Assembly: GCF_017377855.1 (NCBI RefSeq)
Contig: NZ_JAFREP010000006.1
Span: 62,001-126,000 of the forward strand
Origin: Acanthopleuribacter pedis
GTDB lineage: Bacteria > Acidobacteriota > Holophagae > Acanthopleuribacterales > Acanthopleuribacteraceae
Length of the DNA: 64,000 bases
Reading direction: 5' to 3'
Position 1 is the first letter of the stretch; each line of letters starts with the position of its first letter. Position numbers and translations under genes: made by a program. Positions 1 through 9,260 of the stretch are shown piece by piece. Below the pieces are notes generated by a model. That model worked only from the letters and a program-made list of their open reading frames with translations. It searched no databases and had not been told where the DNA came from.

Positions 1-324
1 CAGTTGTGTTCGATTCTGCTGCATCCCAAAACGGAAATTCGCGAGGCGGTCATTCCCATCATGGTATCGGCCCGGCCGGATTTGGTCCGCCAGTGTGCGG
101 ATCGCATCGTGCAAATCGGCGAGGAATCCACCATTTTGTTGTTGTTGGACGCCTTGGCGGAAATCGGCACCGTCGCCGATTTGCGGTTGTTCCTCGGTCA
201 TCGCGGCTTGTTGGTGAACGGCCTGTGGCTGGCCTCCCAGGAAACCATGGGTGCGGTCATTCGAAAAACGGTGACGGCGGACAAACGCTGGTTCGAATCG
301 GGCGGCCTCAAAAGCCTGCAATGA
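1..324 (+). CDS. C-terminal end of a HEAT-repeat-like protein (5' truncated by window edge)
   Basis: The reading frame is open from the first base and ends with TGA at 322-324, so the visible 107 codons are the C-terminus of a longer gene. The residues form alternating amphipathic helices (for example REAVIPIMVSARPDLVRQCA followed by ESTILLLLDALAEIGTVADL), which is the look of HEAT or armadillo repeats. An internal TTG at 4 could be read as a start, but it has no ribosome binding site and the frame continues upstream. No catalytic motif is visible. The function is unknown and the family call is by pattern only. Confidence 0.5.
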   Translation, partial: QLCSILLHPKTEIREAVIPIMVSARPDLVRQCADRIVQIGEESTILLLLDALAEIGTVADLRLFLGHRGLLVNGLWLASQETMGAVIRKTVTADKRWFESGGLKSLQ

Positions 325-433
325 TGTCTGGCCGGATCAACAGCCGGCTCATATCCGGGATGCGTCAAACCGCCGCTAATGATTCCCTTTTCGGCTCAGC
401 CCGTTTAGAATGAGGCATTTTCCGAAGGGGGCG

Positions 434-1036
434 ATGCCGATGAAGGTCGCAATCGATGTTGACGCATTTAATCAGTTAGAGGTTCGTACGCCGCGTTTGT
501 TGATCCGCCGTATGCAAGATGCCGACTTTGAGGCACAACTGGCGCAGGAAATTGACCCGCGCGTGATGCGGTTTATCCGCGCGGTCCCGCCGCGGGAACA
601 AGCGGAGGAACGCGTCCGTTCCTTTATCAAACCCTGGAGCGGCGAAGACATGGTCTGGCTGAGCTTCACGGTTGAAGCTTTGGATGTGGCCGACATTCCG
701 GCCGGAACGGTGTTGGGCGCGGTGGTTTTTCGCATTTCCGAACGCCAAGTGGGCTGCGGTGAAATCGGTTACCGCGTCGGTCCCGACTTCAAGGGCAAAG
801 GGATTGCCTACGAAGCGAGCCAGGCGGTGTTGGACGCCGTGTTCGGCCAAAGTAACCTGCACAAAATGAGCGCGCGTTGTGTGGACGCTAACAAAGCGTC
901 CTCGCGGATTCTGGAAAAGATGGGCATGCAACGGGAAGGCGTGTTGCGCCAAGAAGCCTTGGCTGACGGCGAACGCCGCGACCTATTGGTTTACGGGCTG
1001 TTGCGCCCCGAATGGGAAGCCGGCCGAAACAGTTAA
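434..1036 (+). CDS. GNAT N-acetyltransferase, RimJ/RimL type
   Basis: The protein of about 200 residues starts with the RimJ/RimL signature (LEVRTPRLLIRRMQDADFEA). It contains the acetyl-CoA loop region GYRVGPDFKGKGIAYEASQAVLDAVF and the following N-K-A-S-S-R-I-L-E-K-M-G motif, typical of enzymes that acetylate protein N-termini or small amines with acetyl-CoA. An in-frame ATG lies at 410, but AAGGGGG at 425-431 fits better with the ATG at 434 (or 440), so I place the start there. It converges with the histidine kinase gene, the two stop regions overlapping by 4 bp. The substrate cannot be told from sequence. Confidence 0.85.
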   Translation: MPMKVAIDVDAFNQLEVRTPRLLIRRMQDADFEAQLAQEIDPRVMRFIRAVPPREQAEERVRSFIKPWSGEDMVWLSFTVEALDVADIPAGTVLGAVVFRISERQVGCGEIGYRVGPDFKGKGIAYEASQAVLDAVFGQSNLHKMSARCVDANKASSRILEKMGMQREGVLRQEALADGERRDLLVYGLLRPEWEAGRNS

Positions 1037-2706
1037 GGGTCCTCGCTTGAACCGCGGCGCTTTTCGGCTTCCTCGAACAAGAGCGCCAAGGTTTCCAGCT
1101 CAATCGGTTTAATGAGGATATTGTCCATTTTGGCATTGGCGCCCCGCTCGCGATCTCCCGGTTTGAGGCAAGCGGTGACCCCGAAAATGGGCGGCATGCG
1201 GCCGTCGGATTTCGCGCGTGCGCGGATGCCCTCAGCGACCGCGAAGCCACATTGGTCCGGTAGGTTGAGATCGACCAACACCAAATCGAAGGGTTCCTCG
1301 CCAAACCGGGTTAGCGCCTCTCGGCCGTTGTTGACGCAGGTTATGCGGTGGCCGAAATGTTCGATTTGCAGCGCGAAGATTTTTTGGTTAATGGGTTCGT
1401 CTTCAACCACCAGGACTTTTAAAACGGTTGCGGCCACCTCTGGTTCAACCGGATCCACGGGTTTGGTGACGGTACCCGGCGCGGCGCGGAAGGGGAGCGT
1501 AAAGGTGAAAATTGAACCGCCGTCCGGGTTGGGGCTCAATTGCAAGGTGCCGCCCATTAATTCGACCAAATGTTTGGCGATGCTGAGCCCGAGACCCACG
1601 CCGCCGTATTGGCGCGCGGTTGAGGCGTTGGCTTGGCTGTAGGATCTAAAAATGCGCGCCGCTTGCTCTTGGCTGATGCCAATGCCGGAATCTCGCACCG
1701 CAAAGGTCAGTGAAACAATACCGTTTTGTTCGATGACGAAGTCGAGGTGTAACCAAACGCCGCCCTGGTGGGTGAACTTGATGGCGTTGGTGATCAGGTT
1801 GATCAGGACCTGTTCCAGGCGGTGTGGGTCGCCGACGATCTTGGTAGGGATGTTGGCGCCGAGTCGGGCTTCGAACACGAGGTTGCGCGCCTCGGCGTTG
1901 GGACGGTAGAAGGTGACGAGGCGCTGGATCAACTTTTTGGGTTTAAAGGTGATGTCCTCAAGGGTGATCTTCCCGGCCTCGATTTTGGAGAACTCGAGCA
2001 GGTCGTCGAGCAGGCGCATCAGGAAATCGGCCGAATCCCGAATGGATTCCAGGTTGTCACGGGTTTCCGGGTCAATGTCGGCGGTGAGCATGATGTCGGT
2101 CATGCCGAGAATGCCGCCGATGGGGGTGCGGATATCGTGGCTGATCGTGGCCAGGTAACGGCTTTTGGCCTCGTTGGCGTCGCCCGCCTGTTGCGCCAAC
2201 GCCGCCATGTGTTTGCCGGCGTAGCGCAATTCCATGTTTTGAATCACCTGGCGGCCGAGCGCGTCGAGGGAGGCCAACTGGGTTTCGGACAGTTGGCGCG
2301 GCTGTTGGTCAATCACGCACAAGGTACCGATGTTGTTGCCGTTGGGGGTGCGTAGGGGCACCCCGTGGTAAAAACGGATCAGCGGTCCCCCGATGACCAG
2401 GGGGTTGTCGGCGAAGCGGGGGTCCTGGGCGGCGTCGGCCACGGTCATGGCCTGATCGCGCACGATCACGTGGCCGCAAAAGGAAATGTCGCGGCTGGTT
2501 TCGCAGGCTTCCAAGCCCTGTTTGGATTTAAACCACTGTCGTGTTTCATCGACCAAGGAGATCAGGGCGATGGGGCATCCGCTGATGTTTTTGGCGAGCA
2601 TGGTGAGATCGTCGAATACCGTTTCGGGTTCGGTATCCAAAACATCGTACCGGTTGAGATCCGCCAAACGTTCCTTTTCATTGGCGGGGAGCGGCGGTGT
2701 TTCCAT
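1033..2706 (-). CDS. Hybrid histidine kinase (GAF - HisKA - HATPase - receiver)
   Basis: The domain order is readable. An N-terminal GAF domain (about residues 25-165, with FCGHVIVRDQAMTVADA typical of the LadS/phytochrome-like GAF group) is followed by a HisKA dimerisation helix with the phospho-acceptor His in ISHDIRTP (about residue 190). An HATPase domain follows, with N box NLITNAIKFTHQGG, G1 DSGIGIS and G2 GGVGLGLSIAKHL. The C-terminal receiver has the acidic pair VVEDE, acceptor Asp in LVDLNLPD and Lys in ILIKP. There are no membrane segments, so it is a cytosolic sensor. Two ATGs occur at the start (2712 and 2706); GAGG directly abuts the first, so 2706 is preferred. No cognate regulator gene is adjacent. 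Confidence 0.92.
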   Translation of the reverse strand: METPPLPANEKERLADLNRYDVLDTEPETVFDDLTMLAKNISGCPIALISLVDETRQWFKSKQGLEACETSRDISFCGHVIVRDQAMTVADAAQDPRFADNPLVIGGPLIRFYHGVPLRTPNGNNIGTLCVIDQQPRQLSETQLASLDALGRQVIQNMELRYAGKHMAALAQQAGDANEAKSRYLATISHDIRTPIGGILGMTDIMLTADIDPETRDNLESIRDSADFLMRLLDDLLEFSKIEAGKITLEDITFKPKKLIQRLVTFYRPNAEARNLVFEARLGANIPTKIVGDPHRLEQVLINLITNAIKFTHQGGVWLHLDFVIEQNGIVSLTFAVRDSGIGISQEQAARIFRSYSQANASTARQYGGVGLGLSIAKHLVELMGGTLQLSPNPDGGSIFTFTLPFRAAPGTVTKPVDPVEPEVAATVLKVLVVEDEPINQKIFALQIEHFGHRITCVNNGREALTRFGEEPFDLVLVDLNLPDQCGFAVAEGIRARAKSDGRMPPIFGVTACLKPGDRERGANAKMDNILIKPIELETLALLFEEAEKRRGSSEDP

Positions 2707-2757
2707 CGACATCCTCGGAGGTCGTAAAGAGGCGGGTGCGTACCCGCCCGCGGTTGG

Positions 2758-4002
2758 TTATTTAGGGGGTTCCATTTCGCGCCAGCGTTGAATCTGCTCG
2801 AAGAAATGTTCCGTGAAGGTTTCGATCTCGTGGTGGGGGTACAGGCTGGCGACTTTTTCGCGAATCGCTTGTTTGGCGCGATCCGTGGCGAAAAAGTTCC
2901 AGGTGACCTCGTCGAGGTGGCTCAGGTGTTTGTCGCAGAATTCCTCGAACCGTTCGGTTTCGAAGTGTTCTTCGGCCAGCGCGGCATAGGCTTCGAACTT
3001 CTCATCCGGCGCCATGTCGGTATCGGCGATGTCGAAGTAAGGTTGCCAGTTTTGGTTGAGGCGCATTTTACGGCCGGTGGTGGCACAGAAAATCGCCCAG
3101 CGGATGTTGGCTTTGATGTACCACGGGAAGTGCCAGTGCAGCGAGGTGACCTGTGAGTCGGGACAAGGGTTGGCGAAATCGATGGGGTACCACACGCCGT
3201 CTTTGGAGAGGCATTCGCACGAGTTGAAGTCCCACACGAAAAAGGCGTTGATGATGAGGGTGACCTTGCGCAGCCAGTCCTGATCGGCGGTGGACAGTTG
3301 GGGTTGGCCCGCCACGTAGCGGCCGTGCAGGGGCGCGGCGGGATCGTAGTTAATCAGCTTGACCTGGGGACCCAGGCCGACGCAGCGCATGAAATGCTCG
3401 TAGGGATTCACCGCTTCCTGCAGGTGCATCACGTGTTTGCCGCTTTGCTCGTAGGAGGCGCGCAACTCGCCCTCGTTGTCGATTTTGCTAACGCCGACCC
3501 AGCCGCCGCCGTCGTAGGGTTTCATGAAGAGCGGGTATTCCAGCTCGCGGCCCAGGTGGCCGAGGTCGAACAGTTTGGCGTAGTTGCGCAGGGTAAATTC
3601 GAGGTCTTTGCTGCTGCTGCGGTCGTAACTTTTGGGCGGAACCATCCAGGTTTTAGGGATCGGCAGGCCCAGGCGCATCATGGCGCAGTAAGTGGTCTGT
3701 TTTTCCATCGACTGCACGGCCCAGGGATTGTTCAATACATACAAGTCGTTGAGCAAGATGGCTTTTTTGATCCATTCGCGACTGGTGTTGTACCAGTGGG
3801 TCAAGCGATCCAAAACGACCGCGTACTTGCAGGGCTGTTGCAAGCTGTAGGGCTCGATCATCACGCGTTCAACTTGGAAACTGACGTTGTCGCCAGCGAA
3901 GGGAATCGACAATTTCATTTCGCGGACAATCTCTTCAAAACAAATGGGCCAACAGATATCGGCACCCAATGAAAGGCCGATCGTTTTCGTGACGTTTCCC
4001 AT
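2758..4002 (-). CDS. ATP-grasp family ligase-like protein
   Basis: The 414-residue product shows an ATP-grasp layout. A N-terminal domain is followed by the ATP-binding segment with LFMKPYDGGGWVGVSKI (Lys plus glycine-rich loop) and a late acidic/Asn segment (WDFNSCECLSKDGVWYPIDFANPCPD) that fits the Mg-ATP site. Enzymes of this fold join a carboxylate to an amine or thiol through an acyl phosphate; the substrate is not evident. The start at 4002 is supported by AAGGAG seven bases upstream; a longer frame to 4095 lacks such a site. It is the third gene of an operon with the esterase and S51-like peptidase, which suggests synthesis and breakdown of an amide- or ester-linked compound. Confidence 0.75.
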   Translation of the reverse strand: MGNVTKTIGLSLGADICWPICFEEIVREMKLSIPFAGDNVSFQVERVMIEPYSLQQPCKYAVVLDRLTHWYNTSREWIKKAILLNDLYVLNNPWAVQSMEKQTTYCAMMRLGLPIPKTWMVPPKSYDRSSSKDLEFTLRNYAKLFDLGHLGRELEYPLFMKPYDGGGWVGVSKIDNEGELRASYEQSGKHVMHLQEAVNPYEHFMRCVGLGPQVKLINYDPAAPLHGRYVAGQPQLSTADQDWLRKVTLIINAFFVWDFNSCECLSKDGVWYPIDFANPCPDSQVTSLHWHFPWYIKANIRWAIFCATTGRKMRLNQNWQPYFDIADTDMAPDEKFEAYAALAEEHFETERFEEFCDKHLSHLDEVTWNFFATDRAKQAIREKVASLYPHHEIETFTEHFFEQIQRWREMEPPK

Positions 4003-4143
4003 CGGGAAAACTCCTTGTCTGAGGTTTGGAACAGGGGACCTGGTTTGATCGGGGGCCACGCGGCGGTGACCCGGCTCGTGCCGAGGCGGTTTCAACCCTT
4101 TTACAAGGAATGTGGGAAATCCGCGGACCGGCCGCGGGTGTCT

Positions 4144-5277
4144 TTATTCGTACACCATCCACAAGGGTCCTGGGTAAAGCCAAGACAGCCCTTCGCGAAG
4201 GCGGTCTCGCCAATTTTCCCAGTTATGTCCGTCACGAGCTTCCACGTATCTTACCATCATTCCAGAGGCCTGTAGCAAGGGAACGAGGCTGCGGTTTTCA
4301 TAAATTAACGACTCGTAGGTACCGCAACTGATGAACAGTTTTTCGGCGGGTTTGCCGGGTTTATCGCGGAAGTCGTTGACGAAAGGCACAATCGGATCAA
4401 AGGCCGGGCCGCGTTTGTGTTGGCCGATGTCGGTGAAGGCAAAAGAACCGGATTGCAGGAGCAACCGGCCGAACACATTTTGGTTGCGCCAGGCCGTGTG
4501 CATGGAGGCGACCGCGCCGAAGGAGGCGCCCATCAAACCCCGCGCGGCGGGACGGTTTTCAATTGGGTAGTTTTGTTCCATAAAAGGCAGCACGTCGCCG
4601 ACGATGAAATCGGCGTGGCGTTTGTCGGCGGCATATTCGCGCAGGCGGTCACCCGATTGGGTCAGCGCCACGATCATCGGCGAAATTTCGAGGCGGTGGA
4701 TCAGGTTGTCCAACACGTTTTGCAGTGAGGCGTAGCGCAGGTAGTCGAGGCCGTCGTGGACGATGAGCAGCGGATACTGGCGTGTGCGGCGGAAACGAGC
4801 GGGCAGGTAAACGGAAATACGGCGGTCGCCGAGCTTGGTCCCTTTGAGCAGGTGCTCTTCGATGGAGCCGGGCCGCGCGTCGGCGTCCTGGTAGGACCAT
4901 TCCGGGTTTTCGTAGCCGATGGTTTGGCAGACCGAGTTAAAGCCAAAGGGATCGCGCGCCACCTGGGGGTTGTAGGGATCGTGGACCCAGTGGTTTTTGC
5001 CCTTCATGGTGACGTTGAATTTGTACTCGATGCGGCTGCGTTTGGGCAGGTCGAGGGTCAAATACCAAAGGTCGGTTTCCTTGAGGCGCAGAAAGGGTTG
5101 TGAGGATTCCAGGCCGAACACCCAGTGCATCAGGTGGACGGCGTCGACATTGCCGCGGAAGACAAAGGTAATGGCGGAACCTTCGATCAGGGGGAAATCG
5201 TGGCTTTCGATAAAAGCATCGAGGTCGGCCTCGGTGACGGTTTCCAATTCTTCTAAGGCGCGAATGGCAAGGGTCAT
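4144..5277 (-). CDS. Enterochelin esterase-like alpha/beta hydrolase
   Basis: The 377-residue protein has an N-terminal beta-rich region resembling the CBM48/isoamylase-like domain of Fes enzymes (TFVFRGNVDAVHLMHW, residues about 35-120). An esterase domain follows: YLPARFRRTRQYPLLIVHDG, the nucleophile elbow GLMGASFGA (Ser), and the C-terminal RDGHNWENWRDRL containing the expected His. No signal peptide is seen. Its ATG overlaps the stop of the upstream S51-like gene (ATGA), showing translational coupling. Fes-like enzymes hydrolyse siderophore esters or peptides, but no siderophore genes are nearby, so the true substrate is open. Confidence 0.8.
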   Translation of the reverse strand: MTLAIRALEELETVTEADLDAFIESHDFPLIEGSAITFVFRGNVDAVHLMHWVFGLESSQPFLRLKETDLWYLTLDLPKRSRIEYKFNVTMKGKNHWVHDPYNPQVARDPFGFNSVCQTIGYENPEWSYQDADARPGSIEEHLLKGTKLGDRRISVYLPARFRRTRQYPLLIVHDGLDYLRYASLQNVLDNLIHRLEISPMIVALTQSGDRLREYAADKRHADFIVGDVLPFMEQNYPIENRPAARGLMGASFGAVASMHTAWRNQNVFGRLLLQSGSFAFTDIGQHKRGPAFDPIVPFVNDFRDKPGKPAEKLFISCGTYESLIYENRSLVPLLQASGMMVRYVEARDGHNWENWRDRLREGLSWLYPGPLWMVYE

Positions 5278-6206
5278 GCTTCCTCCCAGGGTTCCAATTC
5301 TCCGCTAACCGATAATTTGCGTGTGCCGGGTGTGGTGTGCCACCAGTTGCCGTCCCAGTCGATGCGGTCGTCCTGGTCCAGCGGGACGCAGACCGAGTGT
5401 GAGAAACGGCGCGCGAAGATGCTGACCCGGGTTGGGTTGTCGAGCTGGAGGCGTTTGGCGGCGTGGGGCAGGGGAATGAGGTTGCTGTAGAGACCCAAGC
5501 CGGCCTCGAACACCTCGGCAAAACCTTTGCCCTGCGGCGGGGTATCGTGGAACAGCACGATGCGTTTGGCGAGGACCATGGCGCCGGCGGACCAGGCGAT
5601 GATCGGTTTTTGGGCGAGCATGGGTTCCAACTTAAACATGCGGAGGCGGTTGAGCAACACGGCCACGTGCCCGCCCGCGATCAGCACACCGGCGCACTTT
5701 TCGACGATTTCGGAGAGTTCCACGCGGTGTTCGGCGATTAAGGCGCGGTCGTGGGGCGCCCATTCTTGCTCGAAGCGCCGGTTATTTGAGCGGATACGGC
5801 GCAGGTGGTGTTCGTCCAGGGCGCGGACCGATTGAATGGCGTCCTCGATTTCAGGTCCGATCAGGTCGTGGGGCAGGTGGTTGCGCCCCATTAATAATTG
5901 AACCGCTTCCTGGGCGTTGTTGAGGCGAATGCGGTACAGCTCCTGGAGGCGGCGCAGTGAAGCCTGGTGTTTGCGGTGTGCTTCCTTGTAGCCGGGATCT
6001 GCCCGGAAGACGGCGTCGCCGCGTTGGTGCAAGTTGAGATTGATCGTTGGCTGACCAAGGTGGGCGTCGAGCTCTTCGAGTTCGGCCTCGCGCTCCTGCC
6101 AGCCGGCGGTGATGACCGCCAAGGGGCCTTCCAAGTTCAAATGGGCACAGGCTTGTGCAATGGAGGGCTGATAGCGTTGCGGGCCTAATAAGATGACTTT
6201 GGTCAT
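5274..6206 (-). CDS. Peptidase S51 / cyanophycinase-like (class I GAT-fold) protein
   Basis: The protein begins MTKVILLGPQRYQPS and contains the two landmarks of the S51 family: a glycine turn (GVLIAGGHVAVLLNRL) and the nucleophile elbow IIAWSAGAMVLAKRIVLF, in which Ser replaces the Cys of glutamine amidotransferases. Between the N-terminal Rossmann strand and these motifs lies a long helical insertion (about residues 60-190). S51 enzymes include aspartyl dipeptidase and cyanophycinase. I choose the ATG at 6206, with a GGGGTGG site; the frame extends upstream to 6302. It is the first gene of the operon with the esterase and the ATP-grasp gene. Confidence 0.7.
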   Translation of the reverse strand: MTKVILLGPQRYQPSIAQACAHLNLEGPLAVITAGWQEREAELEELDAHLGQPTINLNLHQRGDAVFRADPGYKEAHRKHQASLRRLQELYRIRLNNAQEAVQLLMGRNHLPHDLIGPEIEDAIQSVRALDEHHLRRIRSNNRRFEQEWAPHDRALIAEHRVELSEIVEKCAGVLIAGGHVAVLLNRLRMFKLEPMLAQKPIIAWSAGAMVLAKRIVLFHDTPPQGKGFAEVFEAGLGLYSNLIPLPHAAKRLQLDNPTRVSIFARRFSHSVCVPLDQDDRIDWDGNWWHTTPGTRKLSVSGELEPWEEA

Positions 6207-6803
6207 GGACCACCCCTGCATCGAATCGACGCGGAACAACCGTAAAGCCGACAGCAGCTTGCCGTGGCGGCTTGAGGAAGGTCGCGTTTCTAAAAAACCC
6301 AAATCATACCAAATCCCGCTCAGAACCCAAGTACCATCTTCGTAAAAGGCGACAGGGAAATGGGATCAGCGGGAGGAATCCGGGGCCAAGTGCCGAAGCG
6401 GGCGACTTTTTTTGGGAATCGGTGCTTTTTGGTTGAAAAAGGTCGGTGTTCATCCTTAATCTAGGGAATAGGGCGGTCGCCGAATGTGTCCGCGATACCG
6501 TGGTTCAAACACCCCCTACGTACCGGCAACTTCAACCGAGAACCCGCCCTTGATCCCTCATCCAAACCACCCGCGCCGCGGCGTTTTATTGATTCATGAT
6601 TTGGTTTTGGACAACAAAGGACCTCCAGTCAAAATCGCTCGTGCCCGTTGTCAGCCAACGGTTCACCTCTTTTTATGGCGACGCAAGCTGTTTTTGGAAG
6701 ATAACAGGCGGCTGAGGCCGCATTCCGCCTTTTCATACATCCCCGGGCATGTTCCCGCGGGCTCCTGTTTCCAAAATTTTTCCCTCTGGAGAATGACGAT
6801 TTC
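6207..6803. other. Intergenic region without recognised gene, with an imperfect hairpin
   Basis: About 600 bases separate the divergent operon start and the proline dehydrogenase gene. A 107-codon frame at 6484-6807 has no family signal, no ribosome binding site and proline-rich random content, so it is not called. An imperfect inverted repeat brackets the last 90 bases: TTTTTGGAAGATAACAGG near 6690 faces CCTGTTTCCAAAATTTTT near 6765. It also holds a smaller CCCGGG/CCCGCGGG fold, and could be a structured leader of the downstream gene. Confidence 0.4.
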
Positions 6804-7712
6804 ATGAAAGTTCTCGACCAATTTATCGTGAAAACCCTTCCGTTCGTGCCGAAACCGGTGGTGGCCCGGCTCTCGCGTTCCTACATTGCCGGCGATTCCT
6901 TGGACAAGGCGATTGAAACCTGTAAAAGGCTTAATCGCGAGGGGTTCCGCGTTACCATCGACATTCTGGGTGAATTTGTCACACACTTCGATCAAGCGAT
7001 TGAATCGTACGAAGGTTATCGGGACGTGTTGGCGGCCATCGCCAAACACCAAATCAACGGCAACGTTTCCATTAAACCAACCTCATTCGGCATGCTGCTG
7101 GATAAAGATCGCTGCTTTAAGCTGATTGACCAACTCATGCAGGACGTGAAAACGCATGGCAACTTCATGCGGCTCGACATGGAGGATTCGCCCTGCACCG
7201 ACATGACGATTGAATTTTACGACGCCTATCGCAAAAAATACGGACCCGAACACGTGGGCATCGTGTTGCAGGCCTACCTGCGGCGCACACTGAACGACAT
7301 TGCGAGCATTACCGCGGCCGGTTCTTCCCATTTCCGCATTTGCAAAGGGATTTACGTGGAGCCGGAAGCCATCGCCTACAAGGGTTATGAGGAGGTGCGC
7401 GCCAATTTCATCGCCTCGTTAAATGCGATGTTTGATGCGGGTGCCTACGTGGGGATTGCCACCCACGACGACTATTTATATGAAGAGGCGGCCAAGATCA
7501 TTAAGGCGCGTGGCTTGAAAACCGATCAATACGAATTCCAGATGTTGCTCGGCGTGCGCGAGCGCTTGCGGGATCAAATTCGTGCGGCCGGCCACGAGTT
7601 GCGCATCTACGTACCTTTTGGCAAAGATTGGTACGGTTATTCGGTGCGGCGGCTGAAGGAAAACCCATCGCTGGCGGGCCAATTCTTCAAAGCGATGTTT
7701 ATTAAAGGTTAA
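6804..7712 (+). CDS. Proline dehydrogenase (monofunctional PRODH)
   Basis: The 302-residue protein carries the PRODH barrel signatures: SIKPTSFG, FMRLDMEDS, the FAD-contacting GIATHDDYLYEEA, EFQMLLGV and the substrate-binding tail YVPFGKDWYGYSVRRLKENP, whose two arginines hold the proline carboxylate. It oxidises L-proline to pyrroline-5-carboxylate and passes electrons to quinones at the membrane. The size matches stand-alone bacterial PRODHs (about 300 residues), not the fused PutA. No pyrroline-5-carboxylate dehydrogenase gene is adjacent. A GC-rich hairpin follows the stop. Confidence 0.95.
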   Translation: MKVLDQFIVKTLPFVPKPVVARLSRSYIAGDSLDKAIETCKRLNREGFRVTIDILGEFVTHFDQAIESYEGYRDVLAAIAKHQINGNVSIKPTSFGMLLDKDRCFKLIDQLMQDVKTHGNFMRLDMEDSPCTDMTIEFYDAYRKKYGPEHVGIVLQAYLRRTLNDIASITAAGSSHFRICKGIYVEPEAIAYKGYEEVRANFIASLNAMFDAGAYVGIATHDDYLYEEAAKIIKARGLKTDQYEFQMLLGVRERLRDQIRAAGHELRIYVPFGKDWYGYSVRRLKENPSLAGQFFKAMFIKG

Positions 7713-7722
7713 AAAGGTTGGG

Positions 7723-7750
7723 GCGATCACGGTGGTGGTCGCCCTTCGTG
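7723..7750 (+). terminator. Hairpin after proline dehydrogenase gene
   Basis: GGGCGATCAC pairs with GTGGTCGCCC around a four-base loop (one G-T pair) just after the stop, followed by TTCGTGTTT. The U-tract is weak, so termination may be partial before the next gene. Confidence 0.5.
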
Positions 7751-7772
7751 TTTCATCAAGGAGGCGACGGCG

Positions 7773-8606
7773 TTGCGTTTCACCATTTTTCTCGGGTTGT
7801 TCCTGATTCCTCTGTTTGCCAACGATGAGGTTCATCTGTTTCTCAAGGGGCGTTGGTATTTGGAAGGGGAGGAAACAAAACTCCGGCACGTGGTGCGTTT
7901 CGCCGCCACCAAAAACTCCTTAGGCGGTACCTACACGGACCATCGCGGCATACAGAAACCCCTGCGGGCGGTGCGGTTCGATGGTGAAACCCTGCGGTTT
8001 AACGTTGTTGATTTTGATTACACGGTGACGCTCACGCGCAAGGAATCCTATTTTGTGGGTACGTTGTGGGACCGGCCGGCCGATGAACGGATCGCGGTGG
8101 CGATGCGTGGGAAGGAGCGGCGCAAGGGGCGTATCGTGAAACGCAAGAAAACCAAACCGGCCGCGGTGGAAAGCAAGGTTGCCGCGGCGGTGGTGACGCC
8201 CCAGGCCGCGCTGGAGGATGAAGCGGTGCCGGAGGATGAAGCCGTGTCCGGGGAAGAAGGGGTGCCGGAGGATGAAGCCGTGTCCGGCGATGAAGCTTAT
8301 GAAACGGTGTACGTTGAGGAAGCGTCCTTTGTGCTTAAAGGTGATTGGTTGATGGCCACGGTTGAAGGCAAGAAACGGCGCTGGTACCTGAGTTTTTCGG
8401 GCGGGATGGGTGACCCCCGTGGGAGTTGGATTACCCCTCAAGGTTTTGAACGGAACCTGGCCGGTGTGCGCTACAACGGCGAGCGGCTGTCCTTCACGAT
8501 CAAGGAAAAGGGGATCACCGCGGCTTTGGACCGGGATGGCGATGTTTTTAAAGGGACCGTGCTGGTGAAGGGTGAGGCGTTGAAGGTGGAGGCCAAGCTT
8601 CGCTAG
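7773..8606 (+). CDS. Secreted protein with duplicated beta-rich domain
   Basis: The gene starts at a TTG preceded by GGAGG with good spacing. The product has a signal peptide (RFTIFLGLFLIPLFAN). Two copies of a domain of about 75 residues are visible: the first begins FLKGRWYLEG and runs to ESYFVGTL, the second begins VLKGDWLMATVEG and runs to GDVFKGTV. They share the pattern G-x-W, a central G-x-x-x-x-x-G/F, V-R-F/Y-D/N-G-E-x-L-x-F and a final F-x-G-T. The linker is rich in Ala, Pro and Glu and has a short tandem repeat (VPEDEAVSGEE/VPEDEAVSGDE). The fold resembles small lipid- or surface-binding beta barrels. The function is unknown. Confidence 0.7.
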   Translation: MRFTIFLGLFLIPLFANDEVHLFLKGRWYLEGEETKLRHVVRFAATKNSLGGTYTDHRGIQKPLRAVRFDGETLRFNVVDFDYTVTLTRKESYFVGTLWDRPADERIAVAMRGKERRKGRIVKRKKTKPAAVESKVAAAVVTPQAALEDEAVPEDEAVSGEEGVPEDEAVSGDEAYETVYVEEASFVLKGDWLMATVEGKKRRWYLSFSGGMGDPRGSWITPQGFERNLAGVRYNGERLSFTIKEKGITAALDRDGDVFKGTVLVKGEALKVEAKLR

Positions 8607-8856
8607 GTGCTTTTTTGAGCCTGGTTGGTTTGGATTTGGTTTGGTTTGGTATTCGGAATTTCTCAGGATATGGGGATTTTTGGGATGGGCGATTGAGGTT
8701 GCCTGCTCGGTTTGGCCCTCTCCGCCCGCGGATGAATGGGTCCACCTGGATGTAGATGGGCGATTGAGTTTTGCTTGGTTTTGCCGCTACCGCCTTGGCT
8801 GGACGGGGCCGGGATGGGTGTCGTTGCGGCTGATGTTGGCCGGGTCGGTGGGATAA

Positions 8857-9256
8857 ATGTCGGCCGCGGGCTGGGTGGCGATGGGACAAATGTCGGCTAC
8901 CGGGCTGGGTGGCGATGGGACAAATGTCGGCTGCCGGGCTGGGTGGCGATGGGACAAATGTCGGCTGCCGGGCTGGGTGGCGATGGGATGCATGTCGGCT
9001 GCCGGACTGGGTGGCGATGGGATGCATGTCGGCTGCCGGGCTGGGTGGCGATGGGACAAATGTCGGCTGCCGGGCTGGGTGGCGTCGGGATGCATATCGT
9101 CTGCCGGGCTGGGTGGCGATGGGATGCATATCGGCTGCCGGGCTGGGTGGCGATGGGACAAATGTCGGCTGCCGGGCTGGGTGGCGTCGGGATGCATATC
9201 GTCTGCCGGGCTGGGTGGTGTCGGGATGCATATCGACGGCGGGGCTGGGTGGCGAT
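8857..9256 (+). repeat. 34 bp minisatellite, about 12 copies
   Basis: The unit contains GGCTGCCGGGCTGGGTGGCG followed by ATGGGACAAATGTC; starts of TGTCGG fall at 8891, 8925 and 8959, giving an exact 34 bp period. Three variants alternate: GGGACAAATGTC, GGGATGCATGTC and GTCGGGATGCATATCGTC. Their block-wise order suggests expansion by slippage or unequal exchange. Confidence 0.9.
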
Positions 9257-9260
9257 CCGG

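Noticed and set aside
6484..6807. 107-codon frame before proline dehydrogenase
   Set aside because: No ribosome binding site, no family pattern, and its end overlaps the start of a well-supported gene.
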